Part shown: positions 1-12,334 of the stretch, in pieces | Layout of the letters: each line of letters opens with the position of its first letter | How positions within the stretch are numbered: position 1 is the stretch's first letter | Origin: Siniperca chuatsi | Lineage: Eukaryota; Chordata; Actinopteri; Centrarchiformes; Sinipercidae | Assembly: GCF_020085105.1 (NCBI RefSeq) | Contig: NC_058058.1 | Location: 3,357,587-3,421,586 of the forward strand | DNA length: 64,000 bases | Reading direction: 5' to 3' | Made by a program: the position numbers and the translations under genes | The notes under the pieces: generated by a model | Told to the model about the DNA's origin: nothing | Seen by the model: the letters and a program-made list of their open reading frames with translations, nothing else | The model's database searches: none

Positions 1-22
1 GGACACCATCCCCTCACAAGGT

Positions 23-56
<34 letters not shown>

Positions 57-1170
57 CATAGAGCAGTGCACCAAATCCATCGGAACAAATCAGAAAAGGG
101 CACTTTCCACTGTGAAAAACAGGTCCAATATCCTCTTACGCCATGTCCACACAGAAGTGTGAGCAACACGTTAGCAGAGCAGCAGCAGCTTCAGTCTACA
201 CATGATGCATTCAGGCACAGTATTGAGTTTAGATCACCTGCGTTTTGGCAATGCTCAGAGCCCAACAACTATTTACTGTAGTTACGCGCAGAAAACAGAA
301 GATAGTAACAACAACAAAAAACGCTTCGGGCCAATAAGTGGCCTGTGTAGACAGCTGAATTGATTTATATAGAAGCGCATCTGTTCTGTCAGATGCGGAC
401 GACTCAAAAACACGGCTGAGACGCCTCCTGTAAACACGCCATTCGATGTGTTGTTGTGCTGAACTTGAGAATACTGAAGAGTAGTGTGATAAAATAGTTT
501 TCTGTTCCCCATAGTATCAGACTGTGACTACTACTCTGTGGGAGCGGATCAGGAAGGCGAGCAGCAGCAGTCATCAGACTTTGATAAATCCTCCACCATC
601 CCCAGAAACAGTGACATCAGTCAGTCCTACCGCCGCATGTTCCAGTCCAAACGCCCTGCCTCCACTGCTGGGCTGCCCTCCAACCCCTCTGCCATAATCA
701 CCCCAGGAGTCGCCACCATTCGACGGACACCGTCCTCCAAACCCAACCTGCGGCGGCCCTCTGGGGGCCTTAGCTTGGGCCCCATCCCCATCAAGCCCCC
801 CATGATCCCAGTCAAGACCCCCACTGTGCCTGAACATCCCGGTTTCCCCAGCAGGACAGCATCGGAGGGCAGCAACGCACCACGAACCCCGCTCAGCCCC
901 CCGACCACCCTGTCGTCACCAGGCAGCAGCGGGCCGTTGTCACCGAGGTCTGGCCCCTGGGAGAACCAGCACCTGGGCGAGGGGTCAGATCCTCCCACCC
1001 CACCACCGCAGCCCAGCAGTCGGGTGTCGGAGTGGGAGCGCCGGCCTCTTCCGGAGCTCCTGGAGGAGACAGAATGTAGCGAGGTGGAGGACTTTCTGGT
1101 GGCTATCCGACGAGGTGTCAGGCTCAAGAGGACAACGACCAATGATCGATCAGCACCAAGTTTTAACTGA
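1..1170 (+). CDS. mtss1: MTSS1 (missing-in-metastasis) C-terminal exons, partial
   Basis: This is the 3' end of a MIM/MTSS-family gene, which encodes an actin- and membrane-binding scaffold acting at the plasma membrane and cell cortex. The last exon is 515-1170 (acceptor AG at 513-514, stop TGA 1168-1170). It encodes the family's conserved block IPRNSDISQSYRRMFQSKRP, then ASTAGLPS, TPGVATIRRTPSSKP and PIPIKPPMIPVKTPTVPEHPG, a long Pro/Ser-rich stretch, and a C-terminal WH2 motif (FLVAIRRGVRLKRTTTNDRS) that binds monomeric actin. Positions 1-20 look like the end of the preceding exon (donor GT at 21-22); joined, they give an open phase reading ...DTIPSQVSDCDYYS.... The N-terminal IMD/I-BAR domain lies left of the window. 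MTSS1 is preferred over its paralogue MTSS2 because of the TMEM65/RNF139/TATDN1 neighbours. The last exon is certain; the 1-20 exon is inference. Confidence 0.9.
26..54. repeat. (CA)n microsatellite
   Basis: Follows the putative MTSS1 splice donor at 21-22 by only 4 nt. Confidence 0.9.
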
Positions 1171-1195
1171 GACTAGAAGGGTTGGTTTGACTTGA

Positions 1196-1255
1196 GCCAT
1201 TTTGTGTCCCTGGCTGAATTTCAGCAAACATGCTCTTGAAGGGACACAAAATGGT
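1196..1255 (+). repeat. 15-bp perfect stem-loop in MTSS1 3' UTR
   Basis: CCATTTTGTGTCCCT (1197-1211) is exactly complementary to 1240-1254, with a 28-nt loop and a G-U pair closing the base (1196/1255). It lies 26 nt after the stop codon and would form in the mRNA. Function is unknown. Confidence 0.75.
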
Positions 1256-1592
1256 TATTACTAAGTAAACACAAATGGGAGCTATGACATCAAATGGATG
1301 CCGAGGATAGGAGGAAGTTGCCTGGAGACTCTGATCAAGGATCAGTTTTGAATTTTTTAAAACAAAACTTTGAAGGGATATTTGATCACGGTGCGGTGCG
1401 TTTATTACAAAAATGCCAAATTTTGTTTTAAAAAAAGTTAAACTTGCCACCATCACCTTTTGGCCAAAGAGAAAATGTTTAAATAAGGGACGACAACCCC
1501 TCTATTTGTGGTTTTGAGAAGAGTTTGTGAGGACAAACAAAGCTGGCTGTGAGGAGTGACGTAGCTCAGAGTTTTGGGTATCACAGCCTGTA

Positions 1593-2102
1593 TGTACATA
1601 GTTAGAAAATGTATAATTTATACAACAAGAATGTATACCTTTCATAAAGTATCAACAGGAAAGTGGACTTGTTGTGAATTTCCCCACAGTGCTGCATTTT
1701 GTTGCTTGTGAAACTGACTGAAGCACTTCCCCCTATAAAAAGAAACCTGAAGCCTCTTACAAGTTGAAAACTGTCAGTGTTGCACTTGACTAACTCCAGT
1801 TAAGTTCTCCTCTGAGGTTACTACTGGGAACACCGATGCTGATCCGAGATCATTTCCCCTGGGCAACTTCAGTATAAAGAGAAAAGATGTGAAAACACTT
1901 CCTTGTTGAACACGAGTAAGTTGTACAAGGTCATTCTTGTAGCAAAAACAACCTAAATGAAACATTAAGAAAATGTTCAAGCGTGTAGTATTGGGAATAA
2001 GACAGTAGATGATGTAGGGGGAAATTCTGGAAGAGATGACAGTGAGCTGGAAGGAATAATGGAGTATTTTCAAAAGATCAAATCATTATTTGTATGTACA
2101 TA
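1593..2102 (+). promoter_or_regulatory. Two Pumilio-response-like octamers
   Basis: UGUACAUA at 1593-1600 and 2095-2102 both fit the PUM consensus UGUANAUA on the sense strand of the MTSS1 3' UTR. The motif is short, so this is suggestive only. Confidence 0.3.
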
Positions 2103-2375
2103 TTTATATTTTGATGTGTTTGTACATTTTGTTTGTCATATGCTCCTTTTACATCCCCGTAGTGTCCCATTTCCACTAAAAAGGTGCCAAAAGCCTGTGT
2201 GCTGACTTTAACTTAAATATTCTCTATTTAATTGAAATTATGCTGGATTTTTTTTTCTGTAAAAACATAGTAAAATTGAGTTTTTACACAAACTGAGAGT
2301 TTGTATATGTAGGGTATCATATTGAAGAGTGCTGTGTAACCAGTCGCAATTAAAGATTTTTAGTTAGTTATTAAT

Positions 2376-3119
2376 ACCACATACAGTAGATTGACCTGCA
2401 TGCTCTTAAAAGTTTGCCCCACTATAAACAATCATTTTGGCTTTTATATTAGATTTATAACACAGTTAAGCCCGTAATATCCCAGCAGTGGATATTAACA
2501 GTGTCAACAGTAGCGGATCAGGAACTGTGGATGCCTACAACTTGCTAGATTAAGTCTGCTGTTAGCTGTACAAAACAATGTCCTGTCTTTGATTCTCTAA
2601 GCTGAACATCAAAGATATTAAGATAGGGACTGTTTGATAGTGGGTCAGTATTTATTTGTTCTTTTTGTAATTCTTTTTTTTTTATTGCATCTTTTGTTTT
2701 TTGATTATTTTTTTTAATGAAAACTCAGTATAGCTATTATAACTTATTAAGTATTCTTGCAGACAGATATAATCTGCAACTTTGATGGCCTCCAGGTTCA
2801 CCAACTCCTCTGTCCCTGTTCATTGTTCAACTTTTAACATGTTGCTAATCTACCAACTATATAGCAACTGTACACTGAGTGTTAGCATACACTTCCAAGT
2901 CCATGGTAGTAATAGAGGTTGTTACTACAGGTTCCGTGTTACTACTTAGCTATAGTAATTGGAGTAATGTGGATTAGTGTATTGGTCTGTTGTAGTGAAG
3001 CCAGTGTGCTGATGGTGGGTTGGATTTAGTTGGCACAGATGTAAACGGTTGTGGACGAGTCAAAGCTTCAGTATCGGGACAGTGTGCTGCAGTTACCTGA
3101 ATTGTATTATTCTATTGTA
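2376..3119. other. Non-coding, nothing recognised
   Basis: AT-rich sequence between the likely MTSS1 polyadenylation site and the first repeat. I see no exon-like ORF, splice pattern or known repeat. Confidence 0.5.
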
Positions 3120-3262
3120 TGAAGCATTGTGTGGTTACAGCTTCTCAAATGTGAGGGTTTGCTGCTGTTCTCTGTCTTATGTGATAGTAATTTTCTGACA
3201 TTTCCTAGACCTAATGATTGAGAAAATAAATGGCAGATTAATCAATGAGACTAGTTTTTAGT
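3120..3262 (-). repeat. hAT-like MITE fragment (teleost 'GGGCTGCAACTAA' family)
   Basis: It contains landmarks of a common teleost non-autonomous element: 'cttctcaaatgtgagg', 'ttttctgacattt', and an ending like 'agattaatcaatgaga'. The same family occurs at about 9530, 17325, 22972, 54510 and 62100. Family assignment is from memory of fish genomes. Confidence 0.55.
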
Positions 3263-3579
3263 ATTAGCCCTACTAAAATGAAAATCCAGAGACTGTTAGT
3301 TCACTGTCCCAATACATAAATGGAAAATGACCCAGAGGCACCACTATAAAGTGTACATTTGAAAAAAGAACAGGTCTATAGTATGAACTGGTCAGGAATC
3401 TAGCTTGCTTTAGTCCTAAACTGTCTGTGCTTACTAGCCATCAAACACCAACTGTCCAGTGTATAGAGTGATTTTCAGGTGGTTTAACACACCCTGTGGC
3501 AGCCATGTTGGAGGTTCTTTAGCTCTCTAGTATGATTACAGCTGATTACAACGTACAGTTTAGTTGTCTTAACAGAATT

Positions 3580-4110
3580 CAAAGAATTTAACTGTTAGCT
3601 AGCTAATTGTTAGCTAAATAAATTAATTTGGACACTAGCTAATGCACAGCTCTTAGGAGAACCTTGCACTGTAGCACAAGAACAAGTCTAGTTTATCAGA
3701 CTTTTCAGTGAGTTAGTTTGAGAAAGCTACTGAACATTTCTACAGACACTTTACAGCAAGATATTTCAGCTAGCATTTGGAGAGCTAAATCTCCACTATG
3801 TAAACAAAGACTTAATTTTTTAAGTTTGATGTTTTCATATTTTGTTAGCTAGTTAATTGTTAGATGAATTTAAACAAAATACTGATATTTAGCTGTCAAA
3901 CAAAGAAGTCTGACATATTAGATTTGTTCTTATGCTACAGTGCTAGCTTCTGCTAAGAATTGCACATTAGCTAGTGTTCAACTTGGACAAATTTAAACAA
4001 AATACTGATATTTAGCTGACTTCTTTGTTTGACAGCGTTACTGAACATTTCACATCACAACAAGGTGTTTCAGCTAGCGGACATCCAAATCTCCACTACA
4101 TAGACCTCCA
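3580..4110. repeat. Complex foldback element
   Basis: Arms 3630-3703 and 3906-3980 are imperfect inverted repeats of about 75 nt. Nested inside the element is a perfect 19-bp inverted repeat (3892-3910 against 4018-4036) and an exact 29-nt direct repeat (3867-3895 and 3990-4018). A second direct similarity links 3727-3800 with about 4038-4105. This looks like a palindromic MITE with internal duplications. No protein is encoded. Confidence 0.7.
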
Positions 4111-4162
4111 TTATGGTGCCAGATGAGGCGGATACATTTTTGATCCAACTGAAAATCCTCTG

Positions 4163-5330
4163 TTACGTGTGGTTAAACAGGTGGTTACAACAGAACACAA
4201 GCATACCCTGCTGTGCACGGATATTCATGTACAACTGCAACAAATATATAAACCTGTAATAGCTTGTAATTACTAAATGTCGAATAGCCGGATGAGTTAA
4301 AAATCTAACTTGTGTTAGCGGATAATTAGCGAAACAAGTGGAAATAGATGAAACTTCCCTGTTGCTACTAAATATTCTGATAGTGTCATCACAAGTCAAA
4401 TTATTTATATATTTATTCATTTAAATGTTTTCATCCATTTTATTTGTGGCTTTACACATTTCTAAACTCCAAACTGTCCTGTTGAGCGTATAAAACATTA
4501 ACAAATATTTAATATGCATGTCTTTTTTTTTTAGTTGAACAAGAGATTTAATAGTCTGCTTTTTTTTCTACTGGAACTAATGTTTTTCCTCAGTTGGTCT
4601 GCCTCTACTGCACCACAATGCATTTTAGATGCCGCCCATCATCTAATCTGTTTCCTTACAGGGATCATTAATGTTTCATATTTTGTGACAGCAGTTTGAC
4701 ACCCTGTATGATGACTAAAGCCTGTCTGTTTTTCACTCTGTTCATTTTCCAGTGCAGGTTAACAAGTACAATCGTGTAGCTGATGCGATAACAAGCGTAT
4801 GAAGCTGAATGTTCGAGCCTGTGAGGACTCAATAACTGTGTATGTTAATCAAGATCTGAGTGACGCTAACACACGCTGAGGATTAGAAGAGTGATTATTA
4901 GGAAACACATCCATTAGTAACAGAAAAATCCAGAAAATAATTTCCTTATTTATGTCAAACATTTTCTGAAAAATCATGTCATTCTAGATAGTTAGATCAA
5001 CCATCACTTGTCCAGTCCTCAGTGTGTGTGTGTGTGTGGTGGCCATTTTTGTCCCTGAGCTGTAACAGCAGCTGTCAGTGTGTTTTTGCCCTTTTAATGT
5101 TTAGCCTTTAACTTGAGTCAAGTTGCCAAATTTCCTACAGTATAATGCTAAAAGCTGCCCTAGGTTTCTTGCTTTATTGAATTTGAATCTCCCTGCGGTG
5201 TTGTATTTCTGAAATTGTTTCAGAATGTGCATTTCACAGGTATCTGTGTCTTTATCTCCACATAAATTTGAATTAAAATAAAAACTGAAATGACACTGGA
5301 AAATTATTTTATACCCTTTTCCACACCAAT
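4163..5330. other. Non-coding AT-rich stretch
   Basis: I see no gene here. There is a short interrupted (TG)n near 5020-5037, T-runs near 4523-4567, and scattered stops in all frames. Confidence 0.5.
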
Positions 5331-5332
5331 GT

Positions 5333-5360
5333 CCACTTGGGGACTTGGTTCCCCAAGTGG
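5333..5360. repeat. 11-bp perfect hairpin
   Basis: CCACTTGGGGA (5333-5343) pairs with 5350-5360 across a 6-nt loop. It sits just left of the larger foldback element. Confidence 0.7.
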
Positions 5361-5384
5361 GGAATATCTAATTTTGGAATTAAC

Positions 5385-5806
5385 GTAGCCCTGACGCTGG
5401 ACTCATACTACATATAGTACCATGGTCCTGGATGGCCATCTTCTAGAAATTGGACATTTCAGTCACACAGTGGCTCTAAAAATGTGTTACAGTAAGAATG
5501 TTGAAAAGACAAACACACTGAATGGTAGGCAATTGATAGCAGAATAAACATGATTTGATATGACCAAGAAAGGTCTCGTTTTGGTTTTGTATTGATTTTA
5601 AAAAAGGGAGAGACCTTTGCACCCTCCTAACATCATTCCTTTTCCACAAGTCACTACAAAGATTGCCTATCATTTGGTCAGATTGTATTTTCAGCATCCT
5701 GAAATGCATTCAGCATTCAGAAAGCCACCGAGTGATTGAAATGTCCAAGTTCCAAGAGATGGTCATCCTGTATGGGATGGTACTACAATTCTGGATCAGT
5801 GCTAGA
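5385..5806. repeat. Palindromic MITE, about 420 bp
   Basis: Left arm 5385-5475 and right arm 5723-5806 are clearly inverted copies at roughly 80% by eye (for example 'tggacatttcagtcaca' against 'tgattgaaatgtcca'). Weaker pairing continues into the interior ('tggtaggcaattgat' against 'gattgcctatca'). It has no coding capacity and was probably mobilised by a Tc1-like or other DNA transposon. Confidence 0.7.
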
Positions 5807-5819
5807 ATTAATGATTTTA

Positions 5820-8800
5820 TTCCTTAGATTTCATTATCTACTTCTCCCACAGCTGAGCCAAGACAATTATTAAAACTTGAACAACAGAGTTTGGAGTATG
5901 GTAGAAAAAAAAAAAAGCAATAACCTGCCTTGACCTAGTCAGTAGAAGGGATTAAGGGAAATAATTTGAGACAAAGAGGAAGTACAGTATTAATGCCACA
6001 AAGAACCAAAAATGTTCTCAATTAAATATGTGCACATGATGCTCTTTAGCGTTTAATTCATTGCCCTTCTGAAAAGTAAAACTGTTTTTTTCATATGTTT
6101 TTTTTTTCCCATTTGTGTGTAGCCAAAAGGTTGGACAATTAAAATCAGACACCAGGGAAACATGGATGAACAATTTGCTTTTGGCAGGACCTGCCCTGAT
6201 CCTGAAAATTCTATAAAATACATCATTATTTATTAATGGAACAGACATCTTGCTAGTAAAATGTAGCTGCTGATAATGTCAAGAATATAGTCAAATATTC
6301 CTCAACAGGGTAAAAAGATTTAGTAAAGCCTGTTAATCTGAAGGCCCATGTAATTACTGACATCTGGGGAAAAAGAATCTGGACAATGGAAACATTTTAA
6401 ATTAGGTAACCATCACCGCTTAACTACATTAGTGACTGATGCTTACATGACTTAAGTGATTAAGTAACTTTTAACGGATATACTAATAACATTTCCTTTG
6501 TTTTACTTGATTTTATCAAAACAGCACACACATGTAAATTTTTTTAACTGTCAACTGAGACAATGAAATTTCCCACCAGCCATGAACACATCATAACAGT
6601 TACAGCTAAGAGATCAAACACCTTTCCATGTAAGTTCAGTCATATTTGCTCGTAAACTTTTGAGCATTCTTGCTAAAAACATCACCAGATAAGGGGGTAT
6701 CACTTTATCCGTTAACAGGTTTTATTACATTTTTAAGCATATAAGAGGGATACTTTAAGAAATAACTTCATTACCCAGAAGGTATCAGACTTATCTACTG
6801 CTGTGACACACACAGTCCTGTCTGTGGTACTAGAAGTAATGGCAACCTGTTTTTAATTATTATTACTATGCTGACCTATTTTATTTTTTTTAACCTGTAC
6901 CTTATGTTTAATGTTCAGTTCCTGAATACTAACTGTCTCCTATTTTCTATGTATAACAGCTGCTTTGGCTAAATAATAAAATTGTAGCATACAATGTGCA
7001 TCAGATGACTAAGGACACTTGTGGTTTGTGTTTTCTTACTGTCTACAATACCACTGATTTGTATTTTCAATCATAGTTAAATTTTTTCAATTACATTTAA
7101 TTTCACAAGGCTGAAGTAAGAAATATTTAGTTGAGTTTAGGATTGGTAAAACAGATTACGGTTTAACTTTGGTCCAACAGCTCGAAATTGCAGTGAATTA
7201 AATTCTGATTGTCCTTAATAAACGTACAAATACTTATTACCGACAACACAGAGATCAGAGAAACTGAGAACGATCAAGGTTTTTTCCTGCTCTGTATCAA
7301 AAAAAGGCAAAAAGGTATCTACACATACCAAACCGAGCTTGAGCTCAGAATGGACAAAGTTGAAACTCATGGAAGAAAATTAATCTACCCTCTATGTTGA
7401 AGCTCAGCAAAACCGCTTCATCAGGACTGTGTGAGTTGAACAAATTTGATTGATTGCGACCCAAAAAAACCCACCAACTGTCATCAGATTCTGGTTCAAA
7501 TGTTGCTAAATCTTGATTGGTGCGCGGAGACTTTGAGACTTCACATTTTCCAACTGAGCTCTCGCTGCTTCAACCCAGTGAGGAACACAGAGAAAAAAGT
7601 ACAGATGTCCCGAATGTGAAATAACCAAAACCATTCTAACTTTGGCAGAAAGAAGTGTGTTCTTGTTGGATCCCATCATTCAAAGTAAGCAGCTGATTGA
7701 GAAAATGTGTTTTCAGAGCCTTTAAGATGCATTTTGTACTGAATGAGACTGTGTAGTTTGGGACTTTAAGATACAGATGCACACAATCTGACCTTAGAGC
7801 TGCTCAGAACAACCTCAGTCTTCCTCAATCAGGAGTGACCAGAGTTTCGCTGCCTTGCTCGACGGCACTGCGGCTGTCAGCGATGAATGAGAAGACACAA
7901 AGAGCTTCAGAGCACAGCATCACCTGCGGAGCCAGAGGTAAACACTTCCAGATTTATTATGTTATTTTAAATTGCACATTATATTGCAAAATACATACGT
8001 ACTGTATATTCAATCCTTCGACATCACTGGTTTTAGAGTACATACATGTATCAGTGCACAACAGCTGCTGCTGTTCAGGACTGTCCACAAGATGGCAGCA
8101 CAACACAGCATTCCTTTAATTGACATCAATGAGATTACATAATTTTGTTCATATGCTTCAAGACCTTTCTTCTCTTTTCTCATTTTTTCTTCAGAGAAGG
8201 AAATTATGCAAAAATATCAGAGTAGAGAGAAATAAAAACAAATAATCTGCTCACCACTCAGGCCTGCAGAAAACCTTCATCCTCTTAGAAAAAAAATACA
8301 CAAACATGATATAAACATGACGATACAAAACATACAAGTCCAGGTTGTCCACGGTAACAAACAGCATCCTAAAAACAACATATCATTTATTATTACTTAA
8401 TTAGTTTCTCCTTATTGACAAATTTACCAAATGATTCAAACAGATGGTATATTGCTCCTTGTTCTCCTCATTAACACAAGAAATCTCTCTCCCAATGAGA
8501 CAAAAAAAATATTTAATAAAAAAATCTAAATTCCCTTTGAGGATTTTACAGTTAATCCAATAACAAACTTAAATATCTTCTGCAGCCGAGTCCAAACACT
8601 CATTAAAATATTGTTCAGACATTTCTGCCACCAGTCAATCTGAACTCGGCTGTTTACAAACTTTTTTCCCCAGCCTTTAATTCCTTTTGATTGGAGGATG
8701 TGGTACGATCTGTGCTGAGAGCTCAGCTCACAGTGTCCCCATCAAGATTCATGTTTCTCCTCCCTGCAGCAAATATTAGAATCTACGGGATTTAAAACCA

Positions 8801-9528
8801 GCAAAATCAATCATTATTACAATATTTTCCCTCAAGTTTTTGGCAATTTTCAAACTTTTCAAGGCATGGAAATAGCTCTGTTCTCCTTGCATACATTATA
8901 TGACCTGTGCAGAAAATAAAGTGGATATGCTCTTGTGAAAACCAGGTGTGACATTACTGGAGAGAATTAAGTGAAAACAGAGTGATCATGTCTCAATCAC
9001 TCCTTCAGTCACTATTTCCCATATAACTCTGTGCTGATATGGAACTTCAGAGCTGATATGATAACAGATAATGTTACTCTTCAACTGCAGAGATGTGAAG
9101 AGGACAAGCGGCTAGCTTTTTATATTGAGCAGTTTATTTTCCCCACCACCAATGTTTAGAGACCTTTTGCTCTCTGTAGAGGAAACAATAGATTGAATTG
9201 TTGTAAACTTGTGTGTAGCAATATAACTTTAGCTTATTCTTTAAATATGTAAGCTAATTAACGGCCGCCTCTCCTTAACATGTAATTAGGTAAAAATCGT
9301 AAAAAGGCACCGTATGAAATTCCATTATCAGAACAATAACACTTAACACATATAATTTAATTTTCTCATTTATCGACCAATAATTTAGCGTACATCCCTA
9401 CTCCATGGTGAGCAGTAGTAGTGTGGTGGCAGAAATAAGTGTCATAAACACTACTTTGTTTCGTTGCATTGTGGGAAATTTTAAAGAGCACTATATAATA
9501 CACAAATGTTACATGGAGAATTCAGACC
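5820..9528. other. Intergenic, no gene seen
   Basis: AT-rich DNA between MTSS1 and TMEM65. Candidate plus-strand poly(A) hexamer AATAAA at 6975-6980. Short ORFs here have no family resemblance and are not flanked by consistent splice sites. Confidence 0.5.
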
Positions 9529-9529
9529 A

Positions 9530-9655
9530 GTACTGAAACGTTTAGTCGATGAGTCAATTTTTTATACCAAAAATGGCAAAAATTCTCTAGTTCCAGCTTC
9601 TAAAATGTGAGGATTTACCATTTTATATCATTGTAAGTTGAACTAATTTGGACAC
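9530..9655 (-). repeat. hAT-like MITE fragment
   Basis: It shares 'cgtttagtcgatgagtcaatttt', 'ttccagcttctaaaatgtgaggatt' and 'catt.taagttgaacta' blocks with the other copies of this family in the window. Only one end is present. Confidence 0.5.
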
Positions 9656-10316
9656 AAATAAATAGTCAATAGGGGTGATTTTGGATGCGGCCGGTGACTC
9701 TACAGGAGAAAAGGATCAAATGAATTCATGATAATGACAAAAAGCACCTTGAATATGTGCTGAAAGCTGGAGTGTGTGGCAAATCCCAAACATCTTGAGC
9801 TTTAAGTCTGATGAAACGCAAGCTAAAAAACTAATTACACAGATGGCTAGATCCAAGTCAAGTGTCTGTGAGAGAGAAAGGAGTGAAAAAGAGAAAAGAA
9901 AAATATGGTGCAGACAGAAAAACACAGAGATACAGAAAGACCTTGGAAAGCAAACATCAGTGTAAAGCCCAAAACAAAAAATAGCAACTGCTGCCACTGA
10001 GCACCTCCTTAGTTAATCAACCCATACATAACATTTGAAGAATTTGAAGCATATTAAAAACCATCTGATATGGAAATAAAAAGTCTGATTATAGAGCTAC
10101 ATCAGTTCTTCATGCAAAACACCTAAAATATTCCCATCGAGGTAGCAGTGGACACTGTTTCTTTTCTTTTTATTTACATAGTTTGGGGTTTTTTTTGGTA
10201 AACGTTTAAAGATGCACAAGACCCTAACTGCGGAAACTCAAGTGCAGTGACTGTATATTTGTCACTAAAAAGTCTGCTCAGTTTCAGATGAAGTAATGAG
10301 AAACATTTGTTGTTTT

Positions 10317-10353
10317 TGACCCAAAATGAACAAATAGTGTTCATTTTGGGTCA
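10317..10353. repeat. 16-bp perfect hairpin with 5-nt loop
   Basis: TGACCCAAAATGAACA (10317-10332) is exactly complementary to 10338-10353, with loop AATAG. It lies downstream of the TMEM65 stop, possibly in its 3' UTR. It could be a MITE core or an RNA hairpin. Confidence 0.75.
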
Positions 10354-10854
10354 GATGTAAGTGTCTGCTGAAGAAAAATAACCAAATAATTAATGTGCAG
10401 TTCTTTCTATTAAGTTAAAAAAAACAAAAAACAACAATCTGTCAAACATGTGAAATAGTGTTCCAGTCGGTCAGTATATGTACGGTTTGTGTTTCCACTG
10501 TCAGGATAGGAAACGACCACCGGTCTCACCTGGAAGTTTCTATACTGGTGGCTTGTAAACAGTGAAATTAGAAACTGGATTTTTGGATTCACACCCCGCC
10601 TGTGGGAAAGAAGCAGATGTGTAATACCCTGTTGTAATCAGCAGCTCAAGCTGATATTTGGGAAGAGGAAGAATCCAAATCACAACTGTTGTCTGAAGGT
10701 GTTGAGACAGGTGAGCACTTCCCATCCTGGGAGCTACTTAGGCAGCGTTCACAACAGGCATTTGTGCTGTGTCCAAATTTTTAATGAAATCCAAGATTGG
10801 TTTCCACTGACAACCAAATCGTCTAATTTCTAAGAATAATTTAGCTTCAACACA

Positions 10855-10903
10855 GCTCAACAGTCCCGAATCGATCTGTTATCAACGCCCGGGACTGTTG
10901 AGC
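10855..10903. repeat. 14-bp perfect hairpin
   Basis: GCTCAACAGTCCCG (10855-10868) pairs exactly with 10890-10903 across a 21-nt loop. It sits in otherwise featureless DNA that may belong to a degraded DNA transposon. Confidence 0.65.
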
Positions 10904-11059
10904 CACAGCAGAAAAGAAAAGATGTGCAAAACATGTGGTCAAATTTTTGAAAACTAGATGGTTGAAAAGGCAACACATGCAAAATACTGATTTTAGGCAA
11001 GAGTGGCAAAAGCACCAGTAAGGTTATGCATTCGTTAGGGCTGTACCAATCCAACGGTT

Positions 11060-12334
11060 TTCCCTCGATCAGAACGTGTCAGACCACGTCGGAAATCAAA
11101 AAGTAGTTGTTCCTAACAGCCACACTCGAAGGCGGCCATCATAGAGAGGGGGGAGACGTGATGTTTAAATATGGATATAACGGCGCACATTTTCATATGG
11201 TCTCTCCTGGAAGACATTCATAGTGTTGCACTCGGTTGTTCACATAAAGAGTCACAGAAATAGTTGTGTAAGAATGAAAAAAAGAGAGCTAGAGAAAGAA
11301 GTTCAAGCTCTGGCTCCTTTCTCACCTCCTACAGCTGACCAATCACAGCGTGAAGTGGGTGTGAATTTTAGCTGATGTTAAAAAACTTTAAATAGGTATT
11401 TATGGATATTTATAACTTTACAGATTGACTAGTTTATAGTGTTTTATACTTGTCAGATTGAACTGTTTGTTTAAAATACAGTGGTCTGATATATTTCCTA
11501 AAGTGTATTTTTTCTCTCTTATTTTCTTTACAGCTTTACTATGCATACTGTTTTTTATCCCATTGTCAGTGTTTTTGTGTAGGGACCATTGGGGCAACTT
11601 AGCTGTTGAGTGAACCCCGGCGCATTTACACTGATGCACCTCAATGTTATAAATGTATAAATAAACAAATATTGCTGTGTAACTGACATTACTGAGTCAG
11701 TTTGCTAACTTTATGACTCTTCTCTACTTGTGCTACTGTTACACTACGTATAAAAATGTCACAGAGAAACATCTCCTTGGTAAAACAAGAAGTAAACACA
11801 CCACACCTCACCGGGAAACATGTTGCCTAATAATGACGCCTTTAAAGCAGCTGACTCGAGAGAATCTTGTGTTTGTCACTTTTGGCCAAAGCAGCTGCTG
11901 TTCAGCTTTAAATAAACAACAATCTATGAAACGGGTCGATAATGGAGTCCAGAAAGAATGGGATTAAAATGAAGAATCGATGATGACTGATATCCCTCGT
12001 CAAAATTTAAAATGAGTGAATTTAAATGAGTGAGACCTCCCATTCAATTGACATACTGAATTAACAGACGACATGTCTTGATGCAGCAGACAGTGTGAAA
12101 ATACCACAGCTTGGTGCATCAGAAGAAGCTAAAAAGAGCTGAAGTTGTGATGGAGCTAAATATAATCATAAGCCAGTGAAGTTAACAAAAACTGCTTTAG
12201 AGACTAAGAAAGTGTGAACACTGCCAGAGCACAGAGAAACATCCAACTGTAAATACTTGGGGGGGGGTTTTCAAGTTGACATCAGCAGTATCCAGTCTGT
12301 AGGTGGTACGGTGTTGTGTAGCTGTAGTGGCTCG
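11060..12334 (-). other. TMEM65 3' flank / probable 3' UTR
   Basis: Sequence downstream of the TMEM65 stop on its own strand. The 3' end of the transcript is not determined: I did not find one compelling minus-strand AATAAA close to the stop. No other gene is seen. Confidence 0.35.

Larger units (their letters stand above)
1171..2375 (+). other. mtss1: MTSS1 3' UTR (extent inferred)
   Basis: This AT-rich non-coding sequence follows the MTSS1 stop. It carries a 15-bp perfect hairpin (1197-1254), two Pumilio-type octamers UGUACAUA (1593-1600 and 2095-2102), and an ATTAAA polyadenylation hexamer at 2349-2354. The UTR could extend further; another AATAAA is at 6975-6980. The endpoint is a guess from the first plausible signal. 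Confidence 0.45.

Noticed and set aside
627..1142. Long minus-strand ORF opposite the MTSS1 last exon
   Set aside because: It is the antisense shadow of a GC-rich, proline-rich coding exon; the plus frame has clear family homology.
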